A DNA stretch of 64,000 nt. It comes from Amaurobius ferox (Eukaryota > Arthropoda > Arachnida > Araneae > Amaurobiidae). The notes under the pieces were generated by a model. The model was given only the letters and a program-made list of their open reading frames with translations. It was not told the origin of the DNA and did not search any database. A program made the position numbers and the translations under genes. The first letter of the stretch is position 1, and every line of letters starts with the position of its first letter. The stretch covers positions 144,094,043 through 144,158,042 of the forward strand of contig OX578148.1 in assembly GCA_951213105.1 (NCBI GenBank), given 5' to 3'. Shown here one piece after another: positions 24,622-37,462 of this stretch.

Positions 24622-26270
24622 CAAAAGGATAAAAAATTGGCATTCTTACAATTCGGTACCCAATACTGTAAAAATGAAGAAAGTAATTCGTGTAGATGTG
24701 CCTGACTCTAATCGAATGTTTGTTTTCTTTTTTTCTGCTTTAATTTTCACCTTCCTCGCATTTTATTGCCCCTTCATTTCCTAATCCTCCTGAAATAAAT
24801 TGTGTTTCGGCCGGGTCTTCATTGGTTTTTCAAAAAAGAGACAAAAAAAAAAAAATTAAATTCTATTCTACCACCAGTACTGCAAAAAGGAAAATTTGGA
24901 CTATTACCTCTTCGTCTTGAAGCGGCTGAATTTTATTTTTTCCTATCCACTCGAATATTTTTTATTTTTTCCCTCTCTCAAATTTCTCTTCAGTGGCAAA
25001 AATTTCCCCATACTACTTATTGTTTTAACTGAAACCTTTCTCAGAATCAGCTATAGGCTAGAGCTAAAAGGGTAGCTGATATGAATTCAACATCAAATTC
25101 TGAAGGGGTTTCATTAAGGATTTCCCAAAATTCGTCAGACTGTGCGATATAAGCTCGCAAAAGAGTGCATTGATAGTTGCATCCCTAATAAGATACTGCC
25201 GCCCTATAATTATCTCGAAGCGTCTGTGTTATAACTATTATTATTGATACAAGATAGGAATTTTCATATTTTTCTGTCCCTCGCTTTCCCCTCCTCTGCA
25301 AGTGACAGAGAGAAAATTGGGAGAAATTGCTTTCCCGAATTTCGATGTCTGAAATTTTGATACCCAACACTTCAAAATCTTTATTTCTTCTTTTATTTTT
25401 GCACCCTATATTTTCTAACTGCTTTTTCTAATCAACCTCAAGTGTAGAGATGAAGTAGTTCTGAAAAGTTTCAGATTCTTTTTTATTCGACTATTTTAGA
25501 AACTGAATTAACTGAAGTTTCTCGTACCAGAAATCATTTTTAAGTTTTGTTTCCCCCCTTGCAAATTTTGAAAAATCTGTTTCGTTGATCCAAAGGATCC
25601 CAATTATAATTATCCCTCATTTTAGAATTTAATCTCCAATTGAAATTCATTCTCTTTCAGTGGATGCAAAGTTTGACAATGACTTCACCCTGAAGAGGGG
25701 CAAATGAACACAATTATAGAGCGGCTATTGCACTATAATGTGCAATAGCCGCCTAATTGGGTTTTGTGAATGCAAAACAACGCCTTTTATGCGTAATTAT
25801 CTCACATTTTTTGCTTAAAAGAAATTCTAACTAGTTCTAAATTCTGCGTTAACGAAACCGGATATAACCCTTAATATGTTATCATGTACACATGAAATCA
25901 ACCCAAGACAGATGACCGACATAACAGTCAAATTGTATTCAGGGTGTCCCAAAACCTATATTGACATTAAATCCCGACATCGAAAACGTTCGCCAAAGAA
26001 TTAAAAAAAAAGTTTTCTCGTTGTCTTAATACACCCTTTCGTTTGATGGGTTGAAGAGCGTTGTTTGGAGCCCGCACCAGAATTTAATGCTTCCCGTCAT
26101 CGGACTTGGCCCCTGCACAACACGTTCCAAGGTTGACGGCTCTGATTTCAAATAGGGGGCTACGTCCGATTCCTGTGTTTTAACTGCGAATCAAAAATCG
26201 TCCCTGGACATACGTTAAGTCAATCAGAATATATTATATACCTATTATCCAAATAGTGGCACTTCAGGGC
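24622..26270. other. No gene; contains a 13-bp perfect hairpin
   Basis: AT-rich. 25721-25733 (GCGGCTATTGCAC) and 25740-25752 form a perfect inverted repeat with a 6-nt loop. 25035-25120 resembles the degenerate repeat unit at 32170-32710 (AGAATCAGCTATAGGCTAGAGC, then a TTCATTAAGGATTTCC-like end). Short frames are not convincing. Confidence 0.5.
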
Positions 26271-26760
26271 AGACGTGACGACACTGTGAGTGCCCTTGGA
26301 ATGTTGTAATTTAGTAAAATATTAGTTTCCTAAAAATAAAACAGGATGATACCTATTTCGAGACACTTCGCCCTTACAAGTCAATTTAAAATTGTTACCT
26401 ACCTCTCCACCTTCATACGGTGGGGTTCCTCCCACGTCAAGGTATCCATATCGAGCATGGGAGCGGATATCCAAACAAACAGAGTCAGAGTAAGCGGAAC
26501 ATCGCATCCGACTTCTTTCTCAGTTCCACTTCTTCTGACCGCATCGTTTGTTGGCTCACGTGCTCCGTCGAGTGACGTCACTGGAAGCTCGCCCGTACAC
26601 GAGACGTCACGCGACACGAAAACGTGTTCGGGAGGGGGCGCTGCTGCCCGTCCTCTAGCTCGCATACCGCCAACTTCTTCAAATCTCTGCAAAAAAAAAA
26701 AACCGTAAACGTGTGCAGGGAGAGACCTGTCGCAGATATCCGATATCACGAAGGCGGACG
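26270..26760. promoter_or_regulatory. Local GC/CpG-rich island with CRE palindrome
   Basis: This block stands out from its AT-rich flanks by GC and CpG content. It holds TGACGTCA (26573-26580, the CREB/ATF consensus), a second half-site in CGAGACGTCACGCG (about 26600) and CACGTG at 26558-26563. Open frames run on both strands (26346-26708 plus, 26399-26749 minus) but look like by-products of base composition. It could be a promoter of an unseen gene or the end of a transposon; weakly supported. Confidence 0.25.
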
Positions 26761-27329
26761 TCTATCTACTAAATCGCGATAAAAAAAATTTTGGTGCAAA
26801 TATGGTTTCACGCCATCTAATCAATTAAAATATGCGGTAAACTTCCGATCATTCGGGACATCATCGAACGTAGAGTGGTGAAAATTGAGAAAAATGAATT
26901 TAAAACAAAATAATCTACATATATAGAATTGAAAATCTGTTCGTCTCATTATCACGGTAGAACCGAATTTAATGAAATTTTGTGGATAGTCCCTCCCAAC
27001 ATTGAGTCGAGTTTCTAAGACCATGGGTTATCGAGTTATTAATGGAAAAAGAAATATATTATCACTATTTTCAAAGGTGGCGTAGAGAAAATACGAAAAA
27101 ACTAAAATATCTCGAAGATCAGTAGATTGATCTTGTGATAGATAGATTGAAGATCTTTAGATAAATTGAAGATCAGTAGATTGATCTTGTGTTGAGATCT
27201 GGTTACGGTCTTCAGATTGAAAGCCTTAGTTAAAAAGGAGAGGTCGGTATTTAAAGATACACACTTGTATTAATATGTGTATGTAATCCCATAAGTGTTA
27301 TACCAGTGATTTATGTTTTTAACACTTTA

Positions 27330-27920
27330 CAGTATAGTTGAAAAGTTATTTGCTTTTTATGACGACTTTGTTCATTTTGTCTGTCTGTCCGTTAGCACAA
27401 CTGCCGTAAAAATGACTTTATAAAAATGAAATTTTAGTATGTTGTTCAGACGGTCTGTGGAACCTATGGGAATATAAATTAATAATATAACCCAATTAGT
27501 TTTGGATTGAACCCTATGAGACCTAATTTTTCAAACATTTTTTAAGCGAATTTAAAATTCACAAATTGCTTCGAAATTTTAGGAAATATTCAAATTATGT
27601 CATAAAATATATAACAAAAATTCTGCAAAATATATTCAGTAGTTTTTTAAATATAAATTAAAATAATTACATCCTTTATATGAAGACATCAAGTGACCCA
27701 CTTCAAAATAGAATGGGGCATCCATCTTGTGTCAAAATCGTGATTTTTAAAGTTCCTTTTAATTTATATTTAGTGTTGTATCTGTTCTAAAATCCCTTTA
27801 TTTTTGCTTAAATTCTATGAATCTACATTCTGAAACAACACAATTACAATATATTTCAGTTTAAATGATCATCCAACTTTGATTATTTTTACCACGAAGT
27901 CTAATTTTCACTTATGGAGA
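27330..27920 (+). repeat. Family B interspersed repeat, copy B1
   Basis: Shares TTGAAAAGT...TCTGTCTGTC...ACTGCCGTA...ATGACTTTAT, the GGTCTGTGGAACCTATGGG block and the following AT-rich 350 bp with copy B2 (28640-29390, same strand). The first 350 bp also match a reversed copy at about 38590-38935. Non-coding. Confidence 0.75.
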
Positions 27921-28189
27921 ATGTAAACACCAAAAGATGTAGAATGAGTTGTATAAGAATTGCTTCATTTCTTTAATTCAAAATTATTTAGCTCATGGAG
28001 TGCGCATTATAGCTGATATGAATGAAACATTAATTGATTTTACACAGAGAAGACTATTTGTTCGATGAAGTTTTAAGTATAGAGTTAAATTACTTGTACC
28101 TCCATGGTTTTAAGTTTGTAAATAAAATAATATTGCAGTATTGTAATAAATGAAAGGAATGGAACAAAGTTTATGAATGAAATGCTGCT

Positions 28190-28490
28190 TTTATAGAGAG
28201 GCAGACAATTTATATTTCAATGACATCATTTGAATAAAGTTCATTTATTATCGATGAAGTTTTCAAATATAAAATTTTTTTGTAATATTATGATAATTTA
28301 AAAAATATTACCAAGGAATGTATCGCATTTTAGAGATGCTTAAACCAGGCAATATATATTTGAATGCCATAATTTGAATAAAGTTAAATTTTTTTGACGA
28401 AGTTTTAAGTTCTCAAATATAATAAATTAATGTAGTATTGAGATAATTTTAAAAATATTACTGAGGAATGTAACGCATTTTAGAGATGTT
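28190..28490. repeat. Degenerate tandem repeat, about 125-bp unit
   Basis: Units share TTTGAATAAAGTT, GATGAAGTTTT, CAAATATAA, ATATTACCAAGGAATGTA and GCATTTTAGAGATG; two to three diverged copies lie between family B copies B1 and B2. Confidence 0.6.
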
Positions 28491-28639
28491 TAAATAAAAT
28501 TGCTTTGAAGTTGGAAAGTGTTTCGTAATCAATGCTTTATGCATGATTGATCGTTCTTGTCTTCCAATAAATTTGTGGAGAAAATATTGTCCACATAATG
28601 CTATCTATCTCTATGGAAATTTTCCTTTCAATATTCAAT

Positions 28640-29390
28640 CTTAATACTTTACAACATGGTTGAAAAGTGTTTATGACTTCTTTCATTCTGTCTGTCTGTC
28701 AGCACGATAACTGCCGTATAAATGACTTTATTAAAATGAAATTTTAGTATGTTGTTCAGATGGTCTGTGGGACCTATGGGAATATAAATGAATAATATCA
28801 CCCAATTAGTTTTGGATTGAACCCAGGTTGAAAAAATGAAATACATTGAACCTTATGGGACCAAATTTTTCAAAAACTTTTTAAACTAATTTAAAATTCA
28901 CAAATTGCTTTGAAAGTTTTAGGAAATATTCAAATTCTCCCATAAAATATACAAAAAAATTTTCAACAATATATATTTAGTTTTTTAAATAAAAATTAAA
29001 ATAATAATTACACCCTTTATATGAAGAGATCACGAGACCATTATATGCAGAGATCATGTGAACCATTTCAAAATAAAAAATGGCATCCATCTTATAAAAA
29101 ACAGAAAAAATGTCAAAAATCAAGATTTTAAAAGTTCTTTTTAATTTATATTTAGTGTTGTATCCATCCTAAAACTGCATTATTTTTGCTCAAATTCTGT
29201 ACATCTACATTCTGAAACAAAGCAATTATAATATATTTTGTATCCATCCTAAAACTGCATTATTTTTGCTCAAATTCTGTACATCTACATTCTGAAACAA
29301 AGCAATTATAATATATTTGAGTTTAAATGATCATCAAACTTTGATTATTTCTATAACAAAGCCTAATTTCCACATATGGGCAAAGCAGCC
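28640..29390 (+). repeat. Family B copy B2 with an internal 80-bp tandem duplication
   Basis: Homologous to 27330-27920 over its length. 29161-29240 is repeated exactly at 29241-29318 (period 80, starting TATCCATCCTAAAACTGCAT), a recent duplication absent from B1. Confidence 0.8.
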
Positions 29391-29409
29391 ATTTCCACAT
29401 ATACACAAC

Positions 29410-29739
29410 TAGTCACTGCCTAAGTCAACTGCCTCATATTTAGCAAAGGAAGAATCAGAAACAGGAATAAAATGTATCCCATTTAACGAAATACCTGGAA
29501 AATCATCTGATGCTTCTCCTATGGACTTTTGCACTTTCGGTTTGTTAAAAAGAGCCTTAGGAAAATGGCATCCAAGAACACTGAACGGACTTTGGAAAAC
29601 GACTCAAGAGGAGTGGGATAAAATTGACATGACTGTGGTAAGAAAGAGTTTACTTTTATGGAAAATTCGAGCTAGAGTCAAGAATCAAGGTTATCAGATA
29701 GAAGCAAATCGCCACAAGAAATATGTTCTTTATGCATAA
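29410..29739 (+). pseudogene. Tc1/mariner-type transposase C-terminal remnant
   Basis: A continuous frame starts after a TAG at about 29409 and runs to TAA at 29737-29739. The segment SSDASPMDFCTFGLLKRAL has the layout of the third catalytic block of mariner/Tc transposases (SPDLxPxDxxLFGxLK). It is followed by WKTTQEEWDKIDMTVVRKSL and RARVKNQGYQIE, which fit the C-terminal helices of that superfamily. The N-terminal DNA-binding half and the first two catalytic acids are missing, so it cannot act. No terminal repeats were found next to it; the strong hairpin at 29873-29917 may belong to the same element. Confidence 0.6.
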
Positions 29740-29872
29740 AAAGTAATCATCAAAATCGTTTCCATAAAATGTAAACGACCTTCTGTATATTTAAAAAATG
29801 GCTGCACCTTTGGCAAAAGGTCAAAGGTGGATAGATCAATAGGATTTATTCCGGATGTAGTCAGTCAGCGTA

Positions 29873-29917
29873 AACAAATATGCCCCACTTTTGTGCATAT
29901 AGTGGGGCATATTTGTT
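29873..29917. repeat. Perfect 17-bp hairpin
   Basis: AACAAATATGCCCCACT (29873-29889) and its exact complement (29901-29917) around an 11-nt loop. The perfect arms suggest a recent MITE or transposon end, or a structured RNA; nothing else supports expression. Confidence 0.8.
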
Positions 29918-31318
29918 TTGTGGAACACATTGCTAAAAAAGTGGTTACTAAAGATAGAGATTATTAGCTGCAGGCAATGCAACTGGTATTTGATAAAAAG
30001 CAAAATACTCATAATACATGTTTATAATAAAAGCCTTTATACAATGAAAAATTGAAAATAAATTATACATATAATTTATTTTTCTTTTTTAACAATGAAT
30101 GAAATGCAATTAGGAATAATAGAGATCCAAGAATAAAAAAAAGTTGAAAATTGTGCACCAATTGTGCAGTTATATACTACAGTAGCATCGCCAAGGAGGG
30201 GATAACTCTCTAGGAGCCCATTGAAATTATATATGGAGAAATGCAGAACCAAGTATTTGGCAACACCTCTCTCAAACTTTTTGTGGCAACACTAACTATA
30301 TACTAAATAACAAAGAAAACCTCCATATCTATTTTAGCAAAATGTACAAAGTTCAAATATTTATATATAATATTTTCAGTTTGGCATACATAAGATGTTA
30401 AAATTACAAAATAATATTCATGAAAGAATCTACATATTTAAATTTTAAATTATTAATAATTGGAAATAGACAAATAGTTAGAAAAAGATTTAGTACATCT
30501 TTCTAAAAGTGATTAACATGTTATCCCTTATTTAGGGGATATCTAAATATGAAAAAGAAAAATTGCATAACGTACAAAATGCATAGAAATTTACTTTGTG
30601 TACAGATAGAAATACCTATAAATTTCAATTGATCTTTACGACTTCAGAACACACATAATGGACATACAATCAACTAACACAACCACTACTTCTGTTTTTT
30701 GCAGAAAATCATGCGAAACATTTTTGAGTAGTACAACGAAATATACAAATCAGTTATTAATTATTAGGGCCTGGACATTGATAACTAAAATGTCTCCCAA
30801 AATACACAAATGCACTTAAAATCTGCATCCTAAACAGTTTGTAACATATTTTTTAAATTTATAAATTAAATAACATAGTAGAATTTTGTTTTTGTGTATA
30901 AAATGCACTATAAAATATCAGAGCAGAAAAAAGCAAGTAAATACCTGTTATAAATGAATTTTAATGATCTCTAATCACTTGCGAGTACATCAAAATTAAA
31001 CTAAATAACATCTCCTGTCCAGGAGAAAGATTACACCCTAAAAGTCAGAAACAGGTGTAACACGTTCTGTCAGGTAGTACATAAAATGCTTGCAATGTTG
31101 GCAACAGTACAAGATATGGAGCTCTAAATTTCAATTATTTGGTTCACCAAGAGAGAGAAAGGGAGATTCTTTTCCTCAAAATCTCAACTAAACAGTTTTT
31201 GTTTGTTTGTTTGGCAGTTCTAATTTGGAGTGTTGCAATGCAACTTAAAAACATAATTAAGAAACTTTTATTTTTTATTAAATAAAAAATGACCTAAAAC
31301 AAAAATAAAATTGTTCTT

Positions 31319-31320
<2 letters not shown>
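29918..31320. other. No gene seen
   Basis: AT-rich sequence without recognisable coding or repeat structure beyond short A/T runs. Confidence 0.5.

Positions 31321-31321
<1 letters not shown>

Positions 31322-31364
<43 letters not shown>
31322..31364. repeat. (TA)n microsatellite
   Basis: About 21 TA units. A second shorter (TA)n tract lies at about 31735-31759. Confidence 0.95.
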
Positions 31365-31368
<4 letters not shown>

Positions 31369-32169
31369 AAAAGGGCCCTATTAATTATATAACAGACAAA
31401 AACTTTTGATTTACAAAGAAATCCTTTAAATAATTTAAAAGTAATATAATGTATTTAAACAATACATATATACATTTATGAATTCTTTCTGCTGAATTTT
31501 ACTATAAAGCATTCAATATGTTAATATTTTGGTAGCTTTATAAAAGAAGCCAACCAATGTCAAGTGAAGGAAAGAACAAGTTTTAATATAACAAAAACCC
31601 CTATCCAGGACCAGTGGCATTATAATGCCCATAGAGGCGAAAAAAGTTAAGCCTCCCATGTTTAAAATGTAATTTAAAGAATTATTTAAACATAATATCA
31701 TTACATATATATCATTATTATAGTTAACTTTCTGTATATATATATATATATATATATATCGTTTAGAAAATTGTTACAATTTATTTGGTAAAGTGAAGTA
31801 TTTTTCCCATTAAAACACATTTTGAAGGCCAAAGTTTTGTAGCCCATGGGCAATGGTGCCATCCTAATTTAGCAATAACTCGTTTGGTGCAGCTATAGGA
31901 GGGTGCTTCCGAAATGTGTTGTTTTACATAAACATAAGAAATAGCAGATTTTAAAACAATTTGGATGATTGTAGGTTCACATACCATGAATATATATAAT
32001 ATGAAAATAGACAAATGCAGTGACAAAATATTTGAAATAAAAGGCTTAGATAAGAGGAAAAATAATATGAAAATAACATTCTTAAAACTATCAACAACAC
32101 ATTTTATGGGTGGTAAAAGTTTTACCATACTATTGGCTTTACCAACAGTTTCTTTTGAAGAATCTTTAC

Positions 32170-32710
32170 TCACAATCTGCTATAGAGATAGAGCTCAGGT
32201 GAATGGTAAGGGTTCAGCATCCAATTCCAGGGTTCCTTTTCCATTTTGGTTTAAAATATAAACACCTATTTCTTAAGATTGACTATAAATAGAGCTTAAA
32301 TTATAAGTGAGATGGATTCAGCATCCAATTCTGAAGGAGATAGGCTGATCTGCTAAGAATTTCAGCATATAGTTTCTATTCCACTTTAAAAATTTTCATT
32401 GAAGCATTTATTTCTCAGAATTGACAATAGTTAGAGCTTGAATAATGCCTAATATAGATTCAGCATCCAATTTCAGGGGGATAGGGGACTAACCAAGGAT
32501 TACCATTTTGTGTTCTGGAGATGTCCCATTCAATCCAAAAATTTACATTTTTCTTACATCTGTTTTTCTGTATCAGCTATTGATAAATCTTGGAGATAGC
32601 ACTAAATTCAGAAGGGGTGGGGGCACCCGACTCACCCTAGGGTATGACCAGAAGGATGAAGGGCTGAGAAGAGGTGTGGAGGGATTCATTAAGGATTTCA
32701 ACACTTAATC
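32170..32710. repeat. Degenerate tandem repeat family C
   Basis: Three to four diverged units share TTCAGCATCCAATT (at 32213, 32317 and 32459), a preceding AGAATTGACTATAG-AGAGCTT-like block and an end resembling ATTAAGGATTTC. Spacing is uneven (104 and 142 bp). One isolated unit lies at about 25035-25130. Confidence 0.55.
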
Positions 32711-34360
32711 TAATTTAAATATTTATAACTTTTAAACTTATCTGATCTGATCTTTACACATTGTGAACCAAGATCTGTGCTGAATTTTATAGAAACTTTT
32801 AACAACCAGCTCGGTTCTAGGCAAACCTGGATATTCTTAACAATCTGTGTGAACCGGCTGAATGACACCAATGCCCATGGGTATCTATAAGGAGGGCAAT
32901 TTTACCTTGGACATTCAAGGTCACAACAGTAGACCTCAAGCTAGTCGATGTTGTACATTTTATTCTTGGGTTTGCCCTTCCTTGCAAAAAGTTTTATGCT
33001 TATGCCATGAATTAAGAAAAAAGCCTCCCAACTCTTGAACTCATCCATCACTGATTAATAAGGCTAGCACTACACTATATACAGTGATAAGCACTTTAAT
33101 AATCCACAATTTGCATGGTGATCCCATACAAATTTTGGGCAAGGCTAATGGATCCATCATTTTGGGGCAAAGTATTAGTTGATTTTCACAGAGGATAACT
33201 TGGAACTTTAACAATACCAAGACGAACAGATACACCAATGATGACTACCCTTAAACTTAAGTAGTTTGTGAAACAGCTCTTTATCGTGAAATCATTCCCT
33301 TGCATATTTGGGAGTTTTAGAAAGAATAAAGCTGATTTACTTTAACAATCACGTTACAAAATGATGGATCATTTTCTAGCAGATTTTTAGAACATTGTAA
33401 TTATAAAATACTTTTAAGCTTTCATAGTATATAATTTGTAAATAATTAATATACAAAATTGTTTATGGACATTGTTTATTATAGTGATTTTCAACCAAGC
33501 GTATGCTACAGATTACTCATTTTAGGTGAACTCTTTTCAATTGCTTCATTTTGTTAGTTCTAGCTGTTTATATTTACAAAAGTGATACATTTTTTCTGTC
33601 ACTTGTTAACAATATTCTAATATATTTGTACTTCATATATGGAAGCCTCTAAAACTTTTTCCAATAGGGAGGAAAACTCAACCATAAGACATAGCTTTTG
33701 CCACCTTGAATGTCCAGGAGGGAGTAGGTGCTGCACTCCCCTGACTTCATATTCAATAGGATAGTTGTAAAAGTCAATCTGTTTTAGAAATAAAGGAGCA
33801 TTTAAAATGCATGTAACATTAAATCATTTTACCAAGGAAATGGAACTCAATTTCAAGTTGAAATGTGCCAGTCTCTCACACACAAAAACAGGGAAAAGGA
33901 ACACATACACAAATTCTCACTATAATAAAGAAGCTAAATATCAAAAGCATATACAAGTGGAATCTTTCTGTAGTTTTATGCAGGTTAAAAATCCAATTTT
34001 AAAATTTAGAGCGTCATTCCACAAATTTGAAAGTATTGTCAAATGCATTCATTTAAAAGAAGGACTTTTTGGTCTTTTTCAACAGTTATTTATACAACCA
34101 AAAAGGGGGAATTCAAAATTAAGACATCCAGTAACGACCATGCAATCCACAATTCTATTCAAATTTCTTTTGGTAACCATTAAATGGTAAATTTGGTAGA
34201 TATCTGCTTTACAAAAAGCCCACAAATTTTTTTTATCAAAATGGTAGCACTAATGTAGGCATCAATTTTGTTCTTAACATCAAGGGAAGAAAAAAAAAAT
34301 GATACTTTTAACAGAAGCACACTTGTATACAGATTATCAAAAGGCACTCAATTTAATGTG
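32711..34360. other. No gene; possible 3' flank of the Shisa-like gene
   Basis: AT-rich. The longest frame (33807-34190, plus) has no recognisable domain and lies antisense downstream of the Shisa-like gene, so I do not count it as a gene. Confidence 0.45.
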
Positions 34361-34366
34361 TTTATT
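34361..34366 (-). terminator. Candidate polyadenylation signal of the Shisa-like gene
   Basis: AATAAA on the minus strand about 85 nt beyond the stop codon at 34452-34454. A second candidate (AATAAAA) lies nearer at about 34381-34387. Inferred from position only. Confidence 0.4.
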
Positions 34367-34451
34367 GTTGGTGCTAGTATTTTTATTAAGGCAACTGCGA
34401 TACAACATTTAGGCATTCATTTCGAGTGAAAGCACAGGAAATAAATCCTTC

Positions 34452-34642
34452 CTATTGACCTCTGAAGTTTGGGTTGAGAGCGGGCTGGCTGTTGGCATGT
34501 GGATACGGAGGTGGGTACTGAGAAGAAGCATCTGCAGGAGGGGTGTGGACCATCAGACTAGACTGCAAAGGATAGGGGTTAGGAGAATAAACTGGAGGCA
34601 GAACGCTAATGGATGAAACTACTGGCTCAGGAACCACAGGGG
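34452..34642 (-). CDS. Shisa-like membrane protein, last exon (proline-rich tail)
   Basis: Terminal coding exon read on the minus strand. It begins after TTCTTTTTTTCAG (acceptor AG at 34644-34643) and ends at TAG 34454-34452. The peptide is short and rich in Pro, Tyr and Ser (SVLPPVYSPNPYPLQ, SSQYPPPYPHANSQP), including PPVY and PPPY motifs that fit WW-domain binding. This matches the cytoplasmic tails of Shisa and Shisa-like adaptors, which bring ubiquitin ligases or trafficking factors to membranes. The exon takes two bases to finish the codon left open by the exon ending at 55310, giving the reading ...TVLYAPVVPEP... The pairing is an inference from phase, strand and family layout. Confidence 0.78.
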
Positions 34643-35974
34643 CTGAAAAAAAGAAGATATTGGTTAATGCTTCAAATAAATATAGTATCTAGAAGTGTAG
34701 CAGTGATTTGGCTGATAACAAACAACTCAAAACAAGTGTTATAATGTGCTACAAGAGTATATTGATGCAACATCGATTGCACATATTTTCTTACATATCA
34801 TTCTCAGTTTGGTAGCTAATTAGATGAAAAATTCTTGTACATCTATGATAAAGTCATCACACAACAAATATAATTTTTTTTCATTGATTGCTAAAAACAA
34901 GAAAGCCCGTTGGAATGGCTTTCTACCGGTTGACCGACTTATAATGAATTTCTATAAAACTTACATCAATGCAATTGTTATGAGTGTATGACGTATTTTT
35001 TGGTGATTATTCAATCAGTATTAAACTTTGAAAATTCAAAATATTTTGTACTACTTGAGACTGTGGAGTGATATAAATTAAAATGTTTTTGGAACAAGAC
35101 ATTTAAATTTATATTACCCAATAGTTCCAAGTATATTACTCCGTAGTAGTACGTTAACATACAAGGAACTTACTATTTACTAGGGATGGGAATTATAGCT
35201 ATTTTTCATTAGCCAGTGCTAAGAGAATTTGAACTTCTGATTTCTTCACAGCAGTGCTATCAGAATTTAGAACTTCGAATATTTAGTTGGTTTGAAACAT
35301 AGGTAAGTGTAAAAATAGCAGAGTTTGTACCGTGACTTCTTTCAATAAAGATACTTTGCTTGCAAACAAAAACTACACTTTATTTCGCACAGGAAATAAA
35401 AATATAAAGTGTCATTGACTAGAATATTTGCTAGTAGAAATAAAGCTATGTACACAAAATACAAGCTGTTAAAGCTCGAGTTGAAGTTAGAGAAAAACAT
35501 AGGTCACTACCTGATGCGATTAATGGTATTATTAGGTACCTAATATTCAGCATGTACTTCCGAGAATCCACCATCTTTTTCCTAGTGTCCCGCATGGTAA
35601 TTGGTTTTTACGTGCCACTCTTTTAACATGATGCAATACTTGGAACATGCAGACTTAACAGTAAAAAGGGATTTTGACTAGATGCAAGCAAACCATCGTG
35701 TGCTGACGAGTAAACTGACTATTAAAGTAAAGTCAGAAATACATTTCAAGTTTTCATTAAACTTGTCAGTAGGCAGCTGTTTCTAGATAAATACAAGACA
35801 TGTCTGACTGCACTGTCTACCGTACACCGGTATCTTCAACTAATCAGAATACTTACAGCATACCAATTGCATCCTAACAGAATAGAAATTGAATAACAAT
35901 TGCATCAGGTTGATCCCTATATATATTCAAGAATTGGAACATTCCGGAGTGTAATCATAACCGGGAACTCCCCT

Positions 35975-36245
35975 GGATATGCAAATTACCTGCATATGCA
36001 TCAAGCACTTCATTTGCATGATACACATGTCAGATGATTCACTCCTGAGAATGAATTGAGAATTTATTAAAGGTTGGAATACATTTAGGAGAATTGTGAA
36101 TCACGATTGTTTGTTTTTCCAACAATCAGCCTCCTCATGTAAATCTCCAGCACATATGCAGATAGCCAAAGGAATTTATTCTAAGGGTCAAGGCATGTAA
36201 GCAAATGCAAAGGCCCTCATATCATCACAAAAATATAATGAAGAA
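35975..36245. repeat. Family E interspersed repeat, copy E1
   Basis: Shares GATTCACTCCTGA, GGAGAAT...GTTTGTTTTTCCAACAATC, CTCCTCATG and ATTCTAAG...GCATGTAA with copy E3 (52950-53230), and its last part with E2 (48785-48965). Each copy is followed by AT-rich, loosely repeated sequence containing AAATTTAAGTATAA-like units. Confidence 0.6.
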
Positions 36246-36700
36246 AACAGTTTAAATTTAAGTATAAGCACTTCATTATAATCAATCTTCTAAATTTAAG
36301 CATTCATAACACTGAATTTGAGCATAATTACACATTACATGGAATAATTGTAGAATTATCACATTTAAACTGAGTAAAAACTAGAGTCAGTAAATCTCAA
36401 ATTTGATTATAAGCATTTTAATACAAAATTTAATATTTAAAATTTAAAAAACATCATTTAAATTTAGCATAACTATATTGAATTTAAAAATTTAGTATAA
36501 CTATTAAGTTTACATGACAGTTAAATTTAGTTATAATCATCATAAACTTTAAAGTTCAATTCAAATATAAGTATCATTACATTATTCAAATGACAATTAA
36601 ATGCTAAAGTATAAACATTAGTTATTACAAGTTTGAACAAGAAAGTTCAATCATACATAAAGCATTAATTATAAAACACTTTCCAACTGGAAATGTAATT
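36246..36700. repeat. Low-complexity AAATTTAAGTATAA-like repeats
   Basis: Many imperfect copies of a 15-20 bp A/T unit (AATTTAAGTATAAxCAT). The same unit recurs at 38950-39060 and 48870-48970. Confidence 0.5.
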
Positions 36701-37462
36701 TTATTTAAGCGCTCCTAAATTGTGATACATTCAGCACTGATATTTTTTTTAAATATCACAGTAATTTATTACATTTGAAAACTTTAAAAAAAGACAAAAA
36801 ATACAATGCCATGGAGGTAAAAATAAGGAGTTAAAACATCACATTAAGAAAACGTCAATATCGTTTGATTTGAGACAATAATTTAGGTGGCGCTGGGATA
36901 AGCTGCATTGAATGAATTTCTATGGCGAATGACCTAAAATATTTTTTAAATTGTCAGTTTTGTAAAAATAAATAATTAATGCAATGCAAGTTAAAACTGA
37001 AATAATAACGAATATTCCTACTCATTCAAAATTATTTTACCTTTCAATTTATTTTTATCTCCATAGATTCTGTACTCTATTCTACTACTATGAAAAAATA
37101 CTGGTTAATTATATACATAATTAGTTAACTCTTAATTTAAAACTAATCAAAAATACATATACTAAATACTACGCCTTTCTGTTGCGTCAATTAGCAATAG
37201 CAGCCATTTTATTAGCAGCACTAGTGACACCTACATATAATTCTCAAAATATTATGGTATTTTTAAGTATTTCTTCCATAGGAGTTTAACTCTTTACTAA
37301 CTCCATGCTAGTTACACTAAATGAACTTTATTCAAATAATGCCATTGTATTATAAATCGTCTGCATCCATATATAAAATCAATGAATATTTCATCATTTA
37401 AAATAAAAAGTATTGTAATTGCATTGGCTCAGAATTTAGAAAAACAGATAATACATAAAAAA

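Noticed and set aside
26346..26749. Overlapping open frames on both strands
   Set aside because: They follow local GC content, end in low-complexity runs and show no domain.
33807..34190. 127-codon plus-strand frame
   Set aside because: No recognisable domain or flanking signals; antisense downstream of the Shisa-like gene.
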